Source of the DNA: Nitriliruptoraceae bacterium
GTDB taxonomy: Bacteria; Actinomycetota; Nitriliruptoria; Nitriliruptorales; Nitriliruptoraceae
Direction: 5' to 3'
Assembly (NCBI GenBank): GCA_020832455.1
Contig: JAFIEQ010000017.1
Location: 1-44,701 of the forward strand
DNA length: 44,701 nucleotides
Positions 25,845-33,980 of this stretch are shown piece after piece. A program made the translations under genes and the position numbers. The notes beneath the pieces are model-generated. The model saw only the letters and a list, made by a program, of their open reading frames with translations. It searched no databases and was not told the DNA's origin. Each line of letters begins with the position of its first letter. The stretch's first letter is position 1.

Positions 25845-26294
25845 ATGGACCACGTGGGCTTCATGGAGCAGGCGCTGGCCGAGGCGGAGGCGGCCGCGGC
25901 CCACGACGACGTGCCCATCGGCGCGGTCGTCGTCCACGACGGCGCCGTCATCGCGACCGGGCACAACCGCCGCGAGGTGGATCGGGACCCGACCGCGCAC
26001 GCGGAACTGCTGGCCCTCCGGGCGGCGAGCGGCGTGCTCGACCGCTGGCGGCTCGACGACTGCACGCTGTACGTCACCCTCGAGCCGTGCACGATGTGCG
26101 CCGGTGCGCTGGTGCTGGCGCGGTTGGGCACCGTGGTGTTCGCCGCGGACGACCCCAAGGCCGGCGCGGTCGGCGCGCTCTACGACGTGCCACGCGATCC
26201 CCGGCTCAACCACCAGGTCACGGTGGTCCGCGGGGTGCTGGAGGAGCCAGCCGCGGAGCGCCTGCGCGCGTTCTTCCGGGCACGACGGGGATGA
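25845..26294 (+). CDS. tadA: tRNA adenosine(34) deaminase
   Basis: 149-residue zinc enzyme that converts wobble adenosine to inosine in tRNA-Arg(ACG). Catalytic motif HAE at 52-54 (TAHAELLAL) and zinc ligands in PCTMCAGAL at 81-89, with IGAVVVHDG typical of TadA. Full length. ATG 25845 is the likely start (VGFMEQALAEAEAA follows, like the family N terminus); an in-frame GTG at 25836 adds 3 residues. It is followed 83 bases later by the tRNA-Ser gene, a frequent context for tadA. Confidence 0.92.
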   Translation: MDHVGFMEQALAEAEAAAAHDDVPIGAVVVHDGAVIATGHNRREVDRDPTAHAELLALRAASGVLDRWRLDDCTLYVTLEPCTMCAGALVLARLGTVVFAADDPKAGAVGALYDVPRDPRLNHQVTVVRGVLEEPAAERLRAFFRARRG

Positions 26295-26377
26295 GTCCGG
26301 CGGGCCGCCTGCGCCCGGTTGCCGCCGGGGTGAGTCGCCACGTACCCTTCCCGCCGTCCGACCTCGCGTCGGTCCCT

Positions 26378-26464
26378 GGAGGGATCGCATAGTCCGGCCT
26401 AGTGCGCCCGCCTCGAAAGCGGGTAGACCTACGGGTCTCGGGGGTTCGAATCCCCCTCCCTCCG
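26378..26464 (+). tRNA. tRNA-Ser (anticodon CGA)
   Basis: 87-base class II tRNA. The acceptor arms GGAGGGA (26378-26384) and TCCCTCC (26457-26463) pair fully, discriminator G. Anticodon stem CCCGC/GCGGG encloses loop CTCGAAA with anticodon CGA. A long variable arm follows, and the T arm is GGGGG-TTCGAAT-CCCCC. CCA is not encoded (CCG follows). It borders an integrase-bearing region on its 3' side and is the likely integration target. Confidence 0.95.
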
Positions 26465-26481
26465 CCGCATCGCCCCAGGTC

Positions 26482-26511
26482 AGAGGCGGTTTCCTTCGGG
26501 AAGCCGCCTCT
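26482..26511 (+). terminator. Terminator hairpin of tRNA-Ser
   Basis: AGAGGCGGTTTCC and GGAAGCCGCCTCT pair over 13 positions (one G-T wobble) around a TTCG tetraloop, followed by CTCCTTGG. This is 17 bases after the tRNA and is the clearest intrinsic terminator in the window. Confidence 0.8.
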
Positions 26512-26532
26512 CTCCTTGGCCGGGCCGGGGCC

Positions 26533-26554
26533 GAATGGTCACAGAATGGTCACA
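26533..26554. repeat. Two perfect tandem copies of GAATGGTCACA
   Basis: GAATGGTCACA occurs twice back to back, 69 bases after the tRNA and before the integrase operon's end. Short repeats in this position are candidate arm-type binding sites for the tyrosine recombinase. Confidence 0.55.
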
Positions 26555-26645
26555 CGATGCGTGGCCACGACGCGACGAACGACGAGGTGGGGGCTCCTGA
26601 CGCTGGCGTGCGTGCTCGGTCCGCGCGCTTGTCGCCGGTGAGGGA

Positions 26646-26897
26646 TCAGGCCGCCTGCACCTCGACCCAGTCGACGGTGACGACCCGCCCGGCGGCCGGC
26701 GCGTGCTCCTCGAGCACCCGGCTCAGCGCGAATCCGGTGTCCTCGTCGAACCAGTACTCGTCGCAGGTGGCGCACGCCTTGGCCGGTACGCCGCGGACCA
26801 CGAGCAGGCCGGGCTCCGCGTGCTCGTGGTGGAGGACGTACTCGTAGTCGATCGTGCGGCGGATCAGTGCGCCGTCGTCGTGGGTGTGGCGGCTCAC
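26646..26897 (-). CDS. YgiT-type zinc-finger protein with one CxxC, candidate antitoxin
   Basis: 83-residue protein. The stretch GLLVVRGVPAKACATCDEYWFDEDT matches the core of YgiT/MqsA-type zinc-finger antitoxins (VPAxxCxxCGE), but the usual N-terminal CxxC pair is missing: the first 25 residues hold HTHDD and HHEH instead, which might supply other ligands. The C terminus (residues 55-83) has helix-strand character and lacks the HTH domain of full MqsA. Its ATG overlaps the stop of the DUF4258 gene (ATGA), the standard arrangement for toxin-antitoxin pairs. Antitoxin role is inferred from pairing and family. Confidence 0.7.
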   Translation of the reverse strand: MSRHTHDDGALIRRTIDYEYVLHHEHAEPGLLVVRGVPAKACATCDEYWFDEDTGFALSRVLEEHAPAAGRVVTVDWVEVQAA

Positions 26898-27247
26898 AGC
26901 CCTTCCTCCCTGCGATCTCCTTCAAGGATGGCGCGGATCGCCTCCGGCGTCCACCCATGGTCCTGGTCCGGCTCGTAAACGGAGATCAGCACGGTCGCAT
27001 CCGAGATCTCGTCGTCGGCCACGACGGCGATGAGCGGACGTCCGGCGACGACGCCGAGCAGTACGAACCGGGCTCGGTGGTCGATCACCTGGACGATCAC
27101 GTTGACGGTCAGGATCGCCTGCACCTCGGCCGCGCTGATGGAGCGTGCTGCCATCTTGGCAGGGGCGTCGCGGCCGAGCCGGAGCGGTCGCCGAGGGACG
27201 AAGCGATCGCCGATCTGACGACCGCGCCGACGGGGGGTCCCCGTCAC
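26894..27247 (-). CDS. DUF4258-like protein, candidate toxin
   Basis: 117-residue basic/neutral protein. The segment KMAARSISAAEVQAIL, then RFVLLGVVAGRPLIAVVADD and VLISVYEPDQDHGW, follows the DUF4258 pattern (helix, strands, ...TVYEPD...W). DUF4258 proteins are often encoded next to YgiT-type zinc-finger genes, as here, and are treated as putative toxins. GTG 27247 is chosen: GAGG lies 6 bases upstream, it overlaps the integrase stop (GTGA), and the longer N terminus keeps the first family helix, which a start at ATG 27154 would cut. The residues before KMAARS are Arg-rich and atypical. Confidence 0.68.
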   Translation of the reverse strand: MTGTPRRRGRQIGDRFVPRRPLRLGRDAPAKMAARSISAAEVQAILTVNVIVQVIDHRARFVLLGVVAGRPLIAVVADDEISDATVLISVYEPDQDHGWTPEAIRAILEGDRREEGL

Positions 27248-28524
27248 CGCCGGCCCTCGTCAGCTGCCGGCTTGCCGTCGTCGCTCCCGGCGAGGGGCCG
27301 CTGCAGACGCTGACCGAACCGTCGGGCCGCGTCCCGCTGCATCCCGGGCATGACCTCCTGGTACGCGTCCTGTGTGTAGGCCGCGGTCGAGTGGCCGAGC
27401 CGTTCGGTGACGATCTTCGCGGGCTCACCGGACTTCAGCATCAGCGTCGCGAAGGTGTGACGCAGGTCGTGGAGCCTGATGCGTTGCAGCCCGGCACGGT
27501 TGGTGAGGACGTGGAACGCCCGTGTGATGTTGGGAGGGTGGAGACGGTCGCCGGTTGGGGAGGTGAAGACCCGTTCAACGTCACGCCACGAGCCGTGGAG
27601 TGCGATCTGTTCTTCGAGCTGCGCCTTACGGTGCTGGCGGAGCACCGCAACGTCTTGCTCCGCGAGCTCGATGGCACGTCGTGACGAGGACGACTTCGTC
27701 AGTTCGCGTTCGTCGACCTTGCCCTTGACCTCGACGGCGGCGCGGGTGACCGAGAGGAGGCCGGCGTCCAGATCGACGTTGCGCCACAGCAACGCCGCAA
27801 CCTCGCTCCGACGCATCCCGGTGGTGACGAACAGATGCCACATCGCGAACAGTCGATCGTCGCTGGCCACGTCGAGGAAGCGGGCGAGCTCGTCCCAGGT
27901 GTAGGTGTGGCGGGCACTGCGAGCGAGGCCCTTGACCTCCGACGTCGAGGGAGGGTCGGCGCGGTCGCACGGGTTGCGTTCGAGCAGTCCCCAGCGGATC
28001 GCGTCAGCGAACGCCTTGTGCAGCATCGTGTGGATCCGACGGACCGTGGTCGGAGACAGGCCGTGGCCGAACTGAGGATGTGGTGCACGTCGCCTGCCAC
28101 GGACCGCGAGATCGTCGTACAGGTAGGTCAGGTCGTCCCCGCTGAGCTCCTCGAGCGTGAGGCCCCCGAGGCGAGGCACCACGTAGACGCGCATGTGCAT
28201 CTCCCGGTCGGCACGGGTCTTCGCGCCGGTGCGCGTCCGGGGGAGCCAGCGATCGAGGAGGTAGTCGCCCACGGTCAGGCGGGATGGAGGTACCCACGTG
28301 CCGGCGTGCATCGAGGCGAGGAGTTCAGACAGCGCTTCCTCGGCTTGGGCCCGCGAGTCGAACCCCATGCGCTTGATCTGTCGCCGCGCGCCGTCTGGCT
28401 TGCGTCCTGCGTCGACGATGTACGCCCAGGTGAAGCTGCTGGATGAGCACCCGGTGGTTGCGCAGCTTCTGGCCGGCACGCGGGCACCGCAGACCGTGCA
28501 GCGCTTGAAGACGCTGCCCCGCAT
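27244..28524 (-). CDS. Site-specific tyrosine recombinase (integrase)
   Basis: 426-residue integrase of the phage/ICE type. N terminus has a CxxC/CxxxxC cluster (CTVCG, CATTGC) that may bind zinc, an arm-binding region (about 30-80) and a SAM-like core-binding domain (about 85-190: LTVGDYLLDRWLPRT ...). The catalytic domain carries R238 (TGMRRSE), K277 (LTKSSSS), H352-D-L-R355 (HDLRHTFAT), H378 (RLGHST) and nucleophile Y388 (TQDAYQE), all intact. It reads toward the tRNA-Ser, which is its probable attachment target. The stop overlaps the GTG of the DUF4258 gene, so the recombinase and the toxin-antitoxin pair form one transcript. Confidence 0.93.
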   Translation of the reverse strand: MRGSVFKRCTVCGARVPARSCATTGCSSSSFTWAYIVDAGRKPDGARRQIKRMGFDSRAQAEEALSELLASMHAGTWVPPSRLTVGDYLLDRWLPRTRTGAKTRADREMHMRVYVVPRLGGLTLEELSGDDLTYLYDDLAVRGRRRAPHPQFGHGLSPTTVRRIHTMLHKAFADAIRWGLLERNPCDRADPPSTSEVKGLARSARHTYTWDELARFLDVASDDRLFAMWHLFVTTGMRRSEVAALLWRNVDLDAGLLSVTRAAVEVKGKVDERELTKSSSSRRAIELAEQDVAVLRQHRKAQLEEQIALHGSWRDVERVFTSPTGDRLHPPNITRAFHVLTNRAGLQRIRLHDLRHTFATLMLKSGEPAKIVTERLGHSTAAYTQDAYQEVMPGMQRDAARRFGQRLQRPLAGSDDGKPAADEGRR

Positions 28525-28615
28525 CGCGCCACCTCCCGCCTACCCGCTTCGGGCGACCATCCTTCGCCACCGCGGCAGATCCCGCGACTCGGAAGCCGTG
28601 ATGGCTGTGGATAAC

Positions 28616-31600
28616 TCACCGGGTGCGGCTGATCCCGAGGCTTCGGCTCCGGACCGGTGCGTCACGGTTGAGGCGGTCGGTGATGCGTTGGATGTCGTCG
28701 TGGAGGGTGGTGGCATGTCGCCGGACCTGCAGGTTGGGGGTGTGGTGGCCGAGGAGGTCGTTGGGGTCGGTGAGCTGCCAGCGGGGCCGGTGGTGTTCGA
28801 TCCGGGTCGCGGTGCGGTCCCACTGCTGGGCGGTGTGGGGGTCGGCTGGGCGTGGTCCGAGCAGGTCGGTCAGGTGCCCGGGTGGGGCGGTGCGGTGGGC
28901 GAGGGCGCGGAGGGCGGCGGCACGGCGTAGGTGGATGTCGAGCTGGTCGCGACGCCGGAACAGCTCGCCGAGCTGACGGCGGTCGGGGAGCCCTTCTCGG
29001 GTCATCGTGGTGTCGAGATCCTCGAGCCGGCGGGTGATGTCGGCGAGCCGGCCTGCGGTCTGGTCGTGCTCGCTGTGGAGGTCGTGGATGAGCCGGCGCC
29101 GTTTCGGCCACGGGAAGCTGCCGGTCTCCTGTTGGAGCTGTCGGGACAGCCACTCGAGACGGCCTGTCAGGATCTGGCGGCTCTGGTCGAGCTGGTCACG
29201 GGTGTGCAGCAGTTGCTGCTGGCGGGGGATGTCGATCGCGTCGATCCGGGCATCGATCTCGCGCCACTGAGCGGCGAGGTCGGCGAGTTCTGGGGTGATG
29301 GGCTGTTCGGCCCGGGTGCGGCGGAACCGGCTGGTGAGGCTTGCCAGCTCGTCGTGGTCGTCAACATGTGCGTGGTGGTGCAGTCCGTCGTCTTGGCGGT
29401 CGGCGGGGCCGTGGTAGAGCTGGTTGGTGATCCGTCCGCGGGACATCGCGACGTAGCCCCATTCGCGGTAGAGGGTGTCGGTGCCGAGGGTGTAGGTGTG
29501 GTCGCAGGTCAGCCCTTGGGCCTTGTGCCCGGTGATCGCATACCCGTGCGCGACGTCCCCGGCATCGAGGTAGCCGGAAGGGAGCTGGAGCCGGGCGCCT
29601 CGATCATCGACCGCTTCGACGGTCCGGCGTGTGGGGTCGGTGCGGGTGATGGTGGCGCGGGTGCCGTTGACCACCTCGAGACGTCGGTCGTTGCGCAGGC
29701 ACACGATCCGGTCGCCGGCCTGCAACTGGACGCCGCTGCCGGTGGTGATGGTCGGTCCGGTGAGCCGTCCGGCTGCGAGCATCTTGGTTCGGGCACGGTG
29801 GTTGAGGTCGGCGACGTCGTCACGGCGGAGCGCGATCATCAGAGAGCCAGGCAGGTCCTCCTCGGCGGTGGTCCACCAGTCGTCGACCAACCGGTTGCGG
29901 AGCTGCTCGGCGGTGTCGGCGGTCCGGATCCGGCCGTGCTGCCGGTATGCAGCCAGGGCTGCATCGGGGTCGCCGTGGCGGAGGTCGTCGAGCGCCTGCT
30001 GTTCCCAGCTGTGGCTCTGCCGCCGGTTGTCGGTGAGTTGGATCGAAGGCAGTCGGGTGGTGAGGGCCCGGAACAGCCCGCCGGCGTCGATCTCGGGTAG
30101 CTGCTTAGGGTCGCCGACCAGGACGACCTTGACGGACTGCTGTTCGGCGTGGTGGAGGAGGCGGGCGAGCTGGCGGGTGCCGACCATCCCTGCCTCGTCG
30201 ACGACCAGCACCGAGCCGGGTTGCAGCGGTGAGCCGTCACGGTGGTCGTCGAGCTGTCCGAGGAGCCGGGCCAGCGTGGTGGAGCGGATCCCGGCGGAGG
30301 TCTCCAGCTCGAGGGCGGCCCGGGCGGCGAGCGCCACCCCGGTCACCTGCACACCTGAGGCTTCCCACGCGTCGCGTGCGGCGTCCAGCGCGTAGGTCTT
30401 TCCGGTCCCGGCCTTGCCGACCACCACCTCCACCCCGGCACCCGATGTGGTGAGTCGACGGACCATCGCCGCCTGCTCGTCGGTCAGCGACCGCCGGGCG
30501 AGGGCCCGGTCCAGCATCCGTGGTCGGGCGATGCCGACCCGGTCGTCGTGGCGGTCGAGGCTGTGGTTGATTGCCCGTTGTTCGGTGAGGAGCAGGCCCT
30601 TGGTGGTGTAGCGGCGCTCGCCCGGGTCGACGGGGACGACCCGGCCGTCGCTGCGGCGGATGACGTCGACGGAGGTGAGGTTGCCGCGGGTGGGGCCGAG
30701 CGCGACAAGCAGGTTCGTGTCGCGGGTCAGCAACGCATCAGCAACACGCTCGCACCAGGCGACCGGCGCGCCCGCGGGTAGCAGCCCGGCGAGCTGCTGC
30801 AGCACGTCCCGGCGGGTGAACGACGACGACGCTTGGGTGAGGCCTTCCTCGACCACCAGCTGTTGCCACAGGCCGGCAACATCGGGCTGTTCCCGCGAGG
30901 TGTTGCCGATCAGTTGCCGATGCCAGCCCGGCGTCACCCCGGCTGCAGTGGCACGTCGGGTCCAACCCTCCCGGAGCTCCGCCTCCGAGGCCCGCTCGCC
31001 CTTGGCCTCCCGAGTTGCGAGCGTCGCGGTCTGTGCCGCCGCGGCCGAGGTCTCGCCCCGCTGCTCCATGTGCTCGACGATGGCGTTGCGGCGTTGCGAG
31101 AACGTCTCGATCAGCTGACGGTCGACCCCGTCGATGTCGGCGTAACCGTTGCTGACCTGTTGCCAAGCAACACCCAACCGGGTCGTGAGCTCGTGGCGCA
31201 GCTGGGCCTGTTAGAGGATCCCGGCGGTCTTGGCATGCGCGTACAGCTTCCGCGAGTCCAACGTCCGCCACACCCCGTCATCGCAGGTGCGGGCGAGATT
31301 CGCGACCAGGACATGGGTGTGCAGCAACGGATCATCCGCCCGCGAGGTGCGGTCCCGGAACGCTGCCGCCACGAACCCGTCCACCGGCACCGTCTCGGCA
31401 CCGCCCGCACCGCGACGCGAGTAGCCGGCCGCACGTTGCAGGTAGCCGATCGCGGCGTCCACGGCGGCGTCGTGGGCAGCCACCACCTCCGCCGAGGTGT
31501 CACGGTCCCCGAGAGCCCACAGGAGCGACACGGACTTCGGGGCCCGGAAGGTGTGGTCGAACCCCGGGACCTTCCGTGCCGGATGCCGGGCGAGCTGCTC

Positions 31601-31813
31601 CCCGGTGTCCGGATGACGGGCGTCGAGCACGGCCCGGAGCTGCGGGCCGGTCACCTCACCGTGCAGCCCCAGCTGTTCGGCACCTCGGCCGAGCCATCGG
31701 CCGGGTTCCTCCCCGCGGGCGAGGTAGTAGCCCTCGACCCCGGCCTCACCACGGGCGACAGCGGTGAGGTAGTAGCCAGCCCGCCCCGGCCCCATCCGCC
31801 CGATGTTCAACAC
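28616..31813 (-). pseudogene. MobF-type relaxase-helicase (TraA/TrwC-like) split by an in-frame stop
   Basis: Read through, this gene encodes about 1,065 residues. N-terminal TrwC relaxase domain: GTG start gives LNIGRMGPGRAGYYLTAVA with the Tyr pair, FDHTFRAPKSVSLLWAL, and the metal motif LLHTHVLVANLA. At 31211-31213 a TAA interrupts the phrase TAGIL-stop-QAQLRHEL; the same frame continues into RecD-like helicase domains with Walker A VVVGKAGTGKTYAL, Walker B VLVVDEAGMVG, VGDPKQLPEIDAGG and YAITGHKAQGLT, then a long helical tail. In relatives I would expect Tyr (TAC/TAT) at the stop site, so one base change explains it. A downstream TTG (31177) could restart the helicase half. As written, the mobilisation enzyme is split and probably non-functional, unless the stop is a sequencing error or is read through. 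Confidence 0.85.
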
Positions 31814-32248
31814 CGGTGTTGCCGGCCGCCGCACTGACCCAGTGCCAGTCTGTGTCTCCGATTCATGACCGGCAGGATGCGGCCGTTACAGCGACCTGTC
31901 CAGGTACGCAGACGGCCTCGCAGACCATGCTAGCGGCCAGAATCCGGCGTTCCCGTGTCAGGCGTTCCGGACCATCTAGGAGCGTGTCGTCGGGTGTCGG
32001 ACGGTGCCTCGTGTCAGGAGCTCAGCAACAGCTGGCTGCCTGTGCGAGGTGCGCACAGACCGGAGGTCGCCTGTCACAGAACGGGTGACTCGGTGGTCAG
32101 TCCCTGACTGTCGGCATCCCGGGAACCGGGACGGCCGGCACGACACCTTCCGGCGCCGAACGGCCCGTGCAGCCAGCGCACCGCTGTCACAATCCGGCCG
32201 CCGCCGGGGGACTACCTACACGCCACCCGTCACGACAGGAGGACCAAC
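31814..32248. promoter_or_regulatory. Non-coding region between relaxase and excisionase, candidate oriT
   Basis: 435 bases between divergent relaxase and AlpA-like genes with no credible coding frame. Short inverted repeats: ACCTG-TC-CAGGT (31894-31905), GTCAG-TCC-CTGAC (near 32098) and TCCCGG-GAA-CCGGGA (32117-32131). In MobF systems oriT usually lies directly before the relaxase gene and carries such repeats beside the nick site; the exact nick cannot be identified. Promoters for both flanking genes must also lie here. Confidence 0.35.
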
Positions 32249-32470
32249 ATGAGCACCGCTGCCACCCTGACCGCCCAGCCCCCGCAGCCACCACACCCCG
32301 CCACCATGACCATCCCTGAAGCCGCCCGGCTGCTCGGCATCAGCCGCTCCGCCGCCTACCGCGCCGTCGCCCGCGGCGAGATCCCCACCATCCGCATCGG
32401 CCGACGACTCCTCGTCCCCACCGCCAAGCTGTACGCCATGCTCGGCTGGACCTACAACCCCGCCGCATGA
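32249..32470 (+). CDS. AlpA/excisionase-type HTH DNA-binding protein
   Basis: 73-residue protein. Residues about 20-66 form a MerR-like winged HTH of the excisionase (Xis/AlpA, helix-turn-helix 17) type: MTIPEAARLLGISRSAAYRA and GEIPTIRIGRRLLVP. Such proteins bend DNA for excision by a tyrosine recombinase or control integrase expression. A strong AGGAGG lies 6 bases before the ATG. The first 20 residues are Pro/Ala-rich. Position beside the relaxase and 3.7 kb from the integrase fits a role in excision. Confidence 0.85.
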   Translation: MSTAATLTAQPPQPPHPATMTIPEAARLLGISRSAAYRAVARGEIPTIRIGRRLLVPTAKLYAMLGWTYNPAA

Positions 32471-32575
32471 GCCACGGAAGACCGAAGCGATGACCGCCAG
32501 CCCGCGTCCTGGCAAGCCCGACCCACCGCGAGAAGATCGGTCAGCGCAGCGGCCACGTACGACCGGCGGGTTTTA

Positions 32576-32605
32576 TTGACTAACGATAAACGACGTGGGT
32601 AGTGT
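32576..32605 (+). promoter_or_regulatory. Promoter with repeat operator for the DUF2975-XRE module
   Basis: TTGACT (32576-32581) and TAGTGT (32600-32605) are 18 bases apart. The spacer holds AACGAT-AAACGAC, a direct repeat of AACGA, in an AT-rich patch; this is a likely binding site for the XRE protein of the operon. Confidence 0.5.
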
Positions 32606-32647
32606 CCTGGCATCGGGTGTGGTCCGGACCACGAGCACAGGTGGGGC

Positions 32648-33121
32648 ATGAGACGCGAGACGATGGTTCTGCGGGTCCTACTGGTGATGCTGTTGGTCGC
32701 CTTGCTCGCGGGCGCGGGACTGCTCTACCTCGTGAGCCTCGAGTCGGCGGCCAACTGGCCCGAACTCGCCCACCTGCGGCTGCCCACCTACCTCGCCGTG
32801 ATCGTCGGGCTGCTGCCGGTCGTGGTGGCCGTCAAGATCGTGTTCGACTTCCTCGCTGTGGTCGACCACGGCGAAGCGTTCTCCACCGCCACGCTCACGA
32901 TCCTACGCAGGCTCCGACTGCTGATCGGCGCGTTCGCCGGCTACTTCGCCCTGGGCCTGGTCGGATTCTGGATGCTGTCCGGTCTGATGCACATCAGCCT
33001 GCTGTTCGCCTGGGGCGTGCTCGAGGTCGCGGCACTGTTCCTGTTCACGGTCGTCGCACTGTTCGAACGGATCTTCCGGGTCGCGATGGAGTTGCGCCAC
33101 GACAACGAGTTGACGGTCTGA
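32648..33121 (+). CDS. DUF2975 family membrane protein
   Basis: 157-residue integral membrane protein with four hydrophobic helices (about 8-30, 48-72, 95-118, 122-145) and short loops, the DUF2975 layout; FDFLAVVDHGEAFSTATLTILRRL between helices 2 and 3 matches the family's conserved cytoplasmic loop. Function of the family is unknown; it is nearly always paired with a small XRE regulator, as here. The start has GGTGGGG a few bases upstream. The next gene begins 2 bases after its stop. Confidence 0.82.
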   Translation: MRRETMVLRVLLVMLLVALLAGAGLLYLVSLESAANWPELAHLRLPTYLAVIVGLLPVVVAVKIVFDFLAVVDHGEAFSTATLTILRRLRLLIGAFAGYFALGLVGFWMLSGLMHISLLFAWGVLEVAALFLFTVVALFERIFRVAMELRHDNELTV

Positions 33122-33123
33122 GC

Positions 33124-33348
33124 GTGGCGATCGTCATCAACCTCGACGCCATGCTGACCCGTCGTTCGATGACGCTGACCGAGCTCAGCGACCGCGTGGG
33201 GATCACCATCGCCAACCTCTCCAACCTCAAGACCGGCAAGGCCCGAGCGATCAGGTTCACCACCCTCGACGCGATCTGCACCGCACTCGACTGCCAACCC
33301 GGCGACCTCATCGGACACCAACCCGAACACACGCCACCGCCCGAGTAG
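33124..33348 (+). CDS. XRE/Cro-type HTH regulator (YozG-like), partner of DUF2975
   Basis: 74-residue regulator. The whole protein is one HTH domain: MLTRRSMTLTELSDRVGITIANLSNLKTGKARAIRFTTL, then AICTALDCQPGDLI. This short form is the usual cognate of DUF2975 membrane proteins. GTG 33124 follows the upstream stop by 2 bases, so translation is probably coupled. It likely binds the AACGA repeats at 32582-32594, regulating its own operon. Confidence 0.85.
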   Translation: MAIVINLDAMLTRRSMTLTELSDRVGITIANLSNLKTGKARAIRFTTLDAICTALDCQPGDLIGHQPEHTPPPE

Positions 33349-33467
33349 AACTCGAAACCGCAGGAGGCGGATCTCGAGCGCAGTAGGTCGGTCGCTACCG
33401 GCAGCTTGGGGACGCGCGTCCCGCCGAGGTTGGGGTGGCCGTTGATGACGCCCCATCGTCCTCGCGG

Positions 33468-33487
33468 TACTATCCGAGTAGATAATA
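33468..33487 (+). promoter_or_regulatory. Inverted repeat before the XRE/nucleotidyltransferase pair
   Basis: TACTATC (33468-33474) and GATAATA (33481-33487) form an inverted repeat (6 of 7 matches) around CGAGTA. TACTAT also resembles a -10 hexamer, so the site could allow autoregulation by the HTH protein encoded 10 bases downstream. Confidence 0.5.
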
Positions 33488-33497
33488 GGAGGGTGGC

Positions 33498-33980
33498 GTG
33501 GACACGGCAACGCTGCTCCGCTCAGCGCGGCACCGGGCGGGCATGACCCAGGCGGCGCTGGCCGAGCGAGCACGCACCTCGGCGCCGACGATCTCGGCCT
33601 ACGAGAACGGGACGAAGCAACCACGTGCGGATGTGCTGTTTCGGCTCCTGCTCGCGGCCGGCGTCGAGCCGACGCTCGTGCCGGCCGCGACGGCCAACGC
33701 CCGCTACATCGACAGCTACTGCGATGCCCTGGCTGAGCATCTCCGCCGTGATGGGGCGGTGCTCGACCAGGCCCGTGAGGAACTGGACCAGATGCGTCCA
33801 ACGGCGAACGTCGAAGCCTGGCGCTGGTTGCTGCGGGCCGGTCCGAACGCGGTGGTCGCCGTGCTCACCAGCCGCGATCCCGACGTCCGCGGTCTGAAGG
33901 CCGACAACCCCTTCGCGCGGCTCGGCCTGATCGACGAGGACACCCGGCTCGCCCTGGTGCGCAACGCGCATGCAAGCTGA
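33498..33980 (+). CDS. XRE-family HTH protein, candidate antitoxin of a nucleotidyltransferase pair
   Basis: 160-residue protein with an N-terminal XRE HTH (about 3-60: LLRSARHRAGMTQAALAERARTSAPTISAYENG). The remainder is helical and acidic, ending DNPFARLGLIDEDTRLALVRNAHAS. This layout, HTH plus helical tail, is usual for antitoxins paired with MNT/DUF6036-type nucleotidyltransferases. GTG 33498 has AGGAGG 5 bases upstream. Its end overlaps the next gene by 11 bases. An inverted repeat directly upstream suggests it represses its own transcription. Confidence 0.8.
   Translation: MDTATLLRSARHRAGMTQAALAERARTSAPTISAYENGTKQPRADVLFRLLLAAGVEPTLVPAATANARYIDSYCDALAEHLRRDGAVLDQAREELDQMRPTANVEAWRWLLRAGPNAVVAVLTSRDPDVRGLKADNPFARLGLIDEDTRLALVRNAHAS

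Noticed and set aside
28931-30100. Open frame of 389 codons opposite the relaxase-helicase
   Set aside because: Its protein is a Val/Gly/Glu-rich mirror of the helicase codons without any motif.
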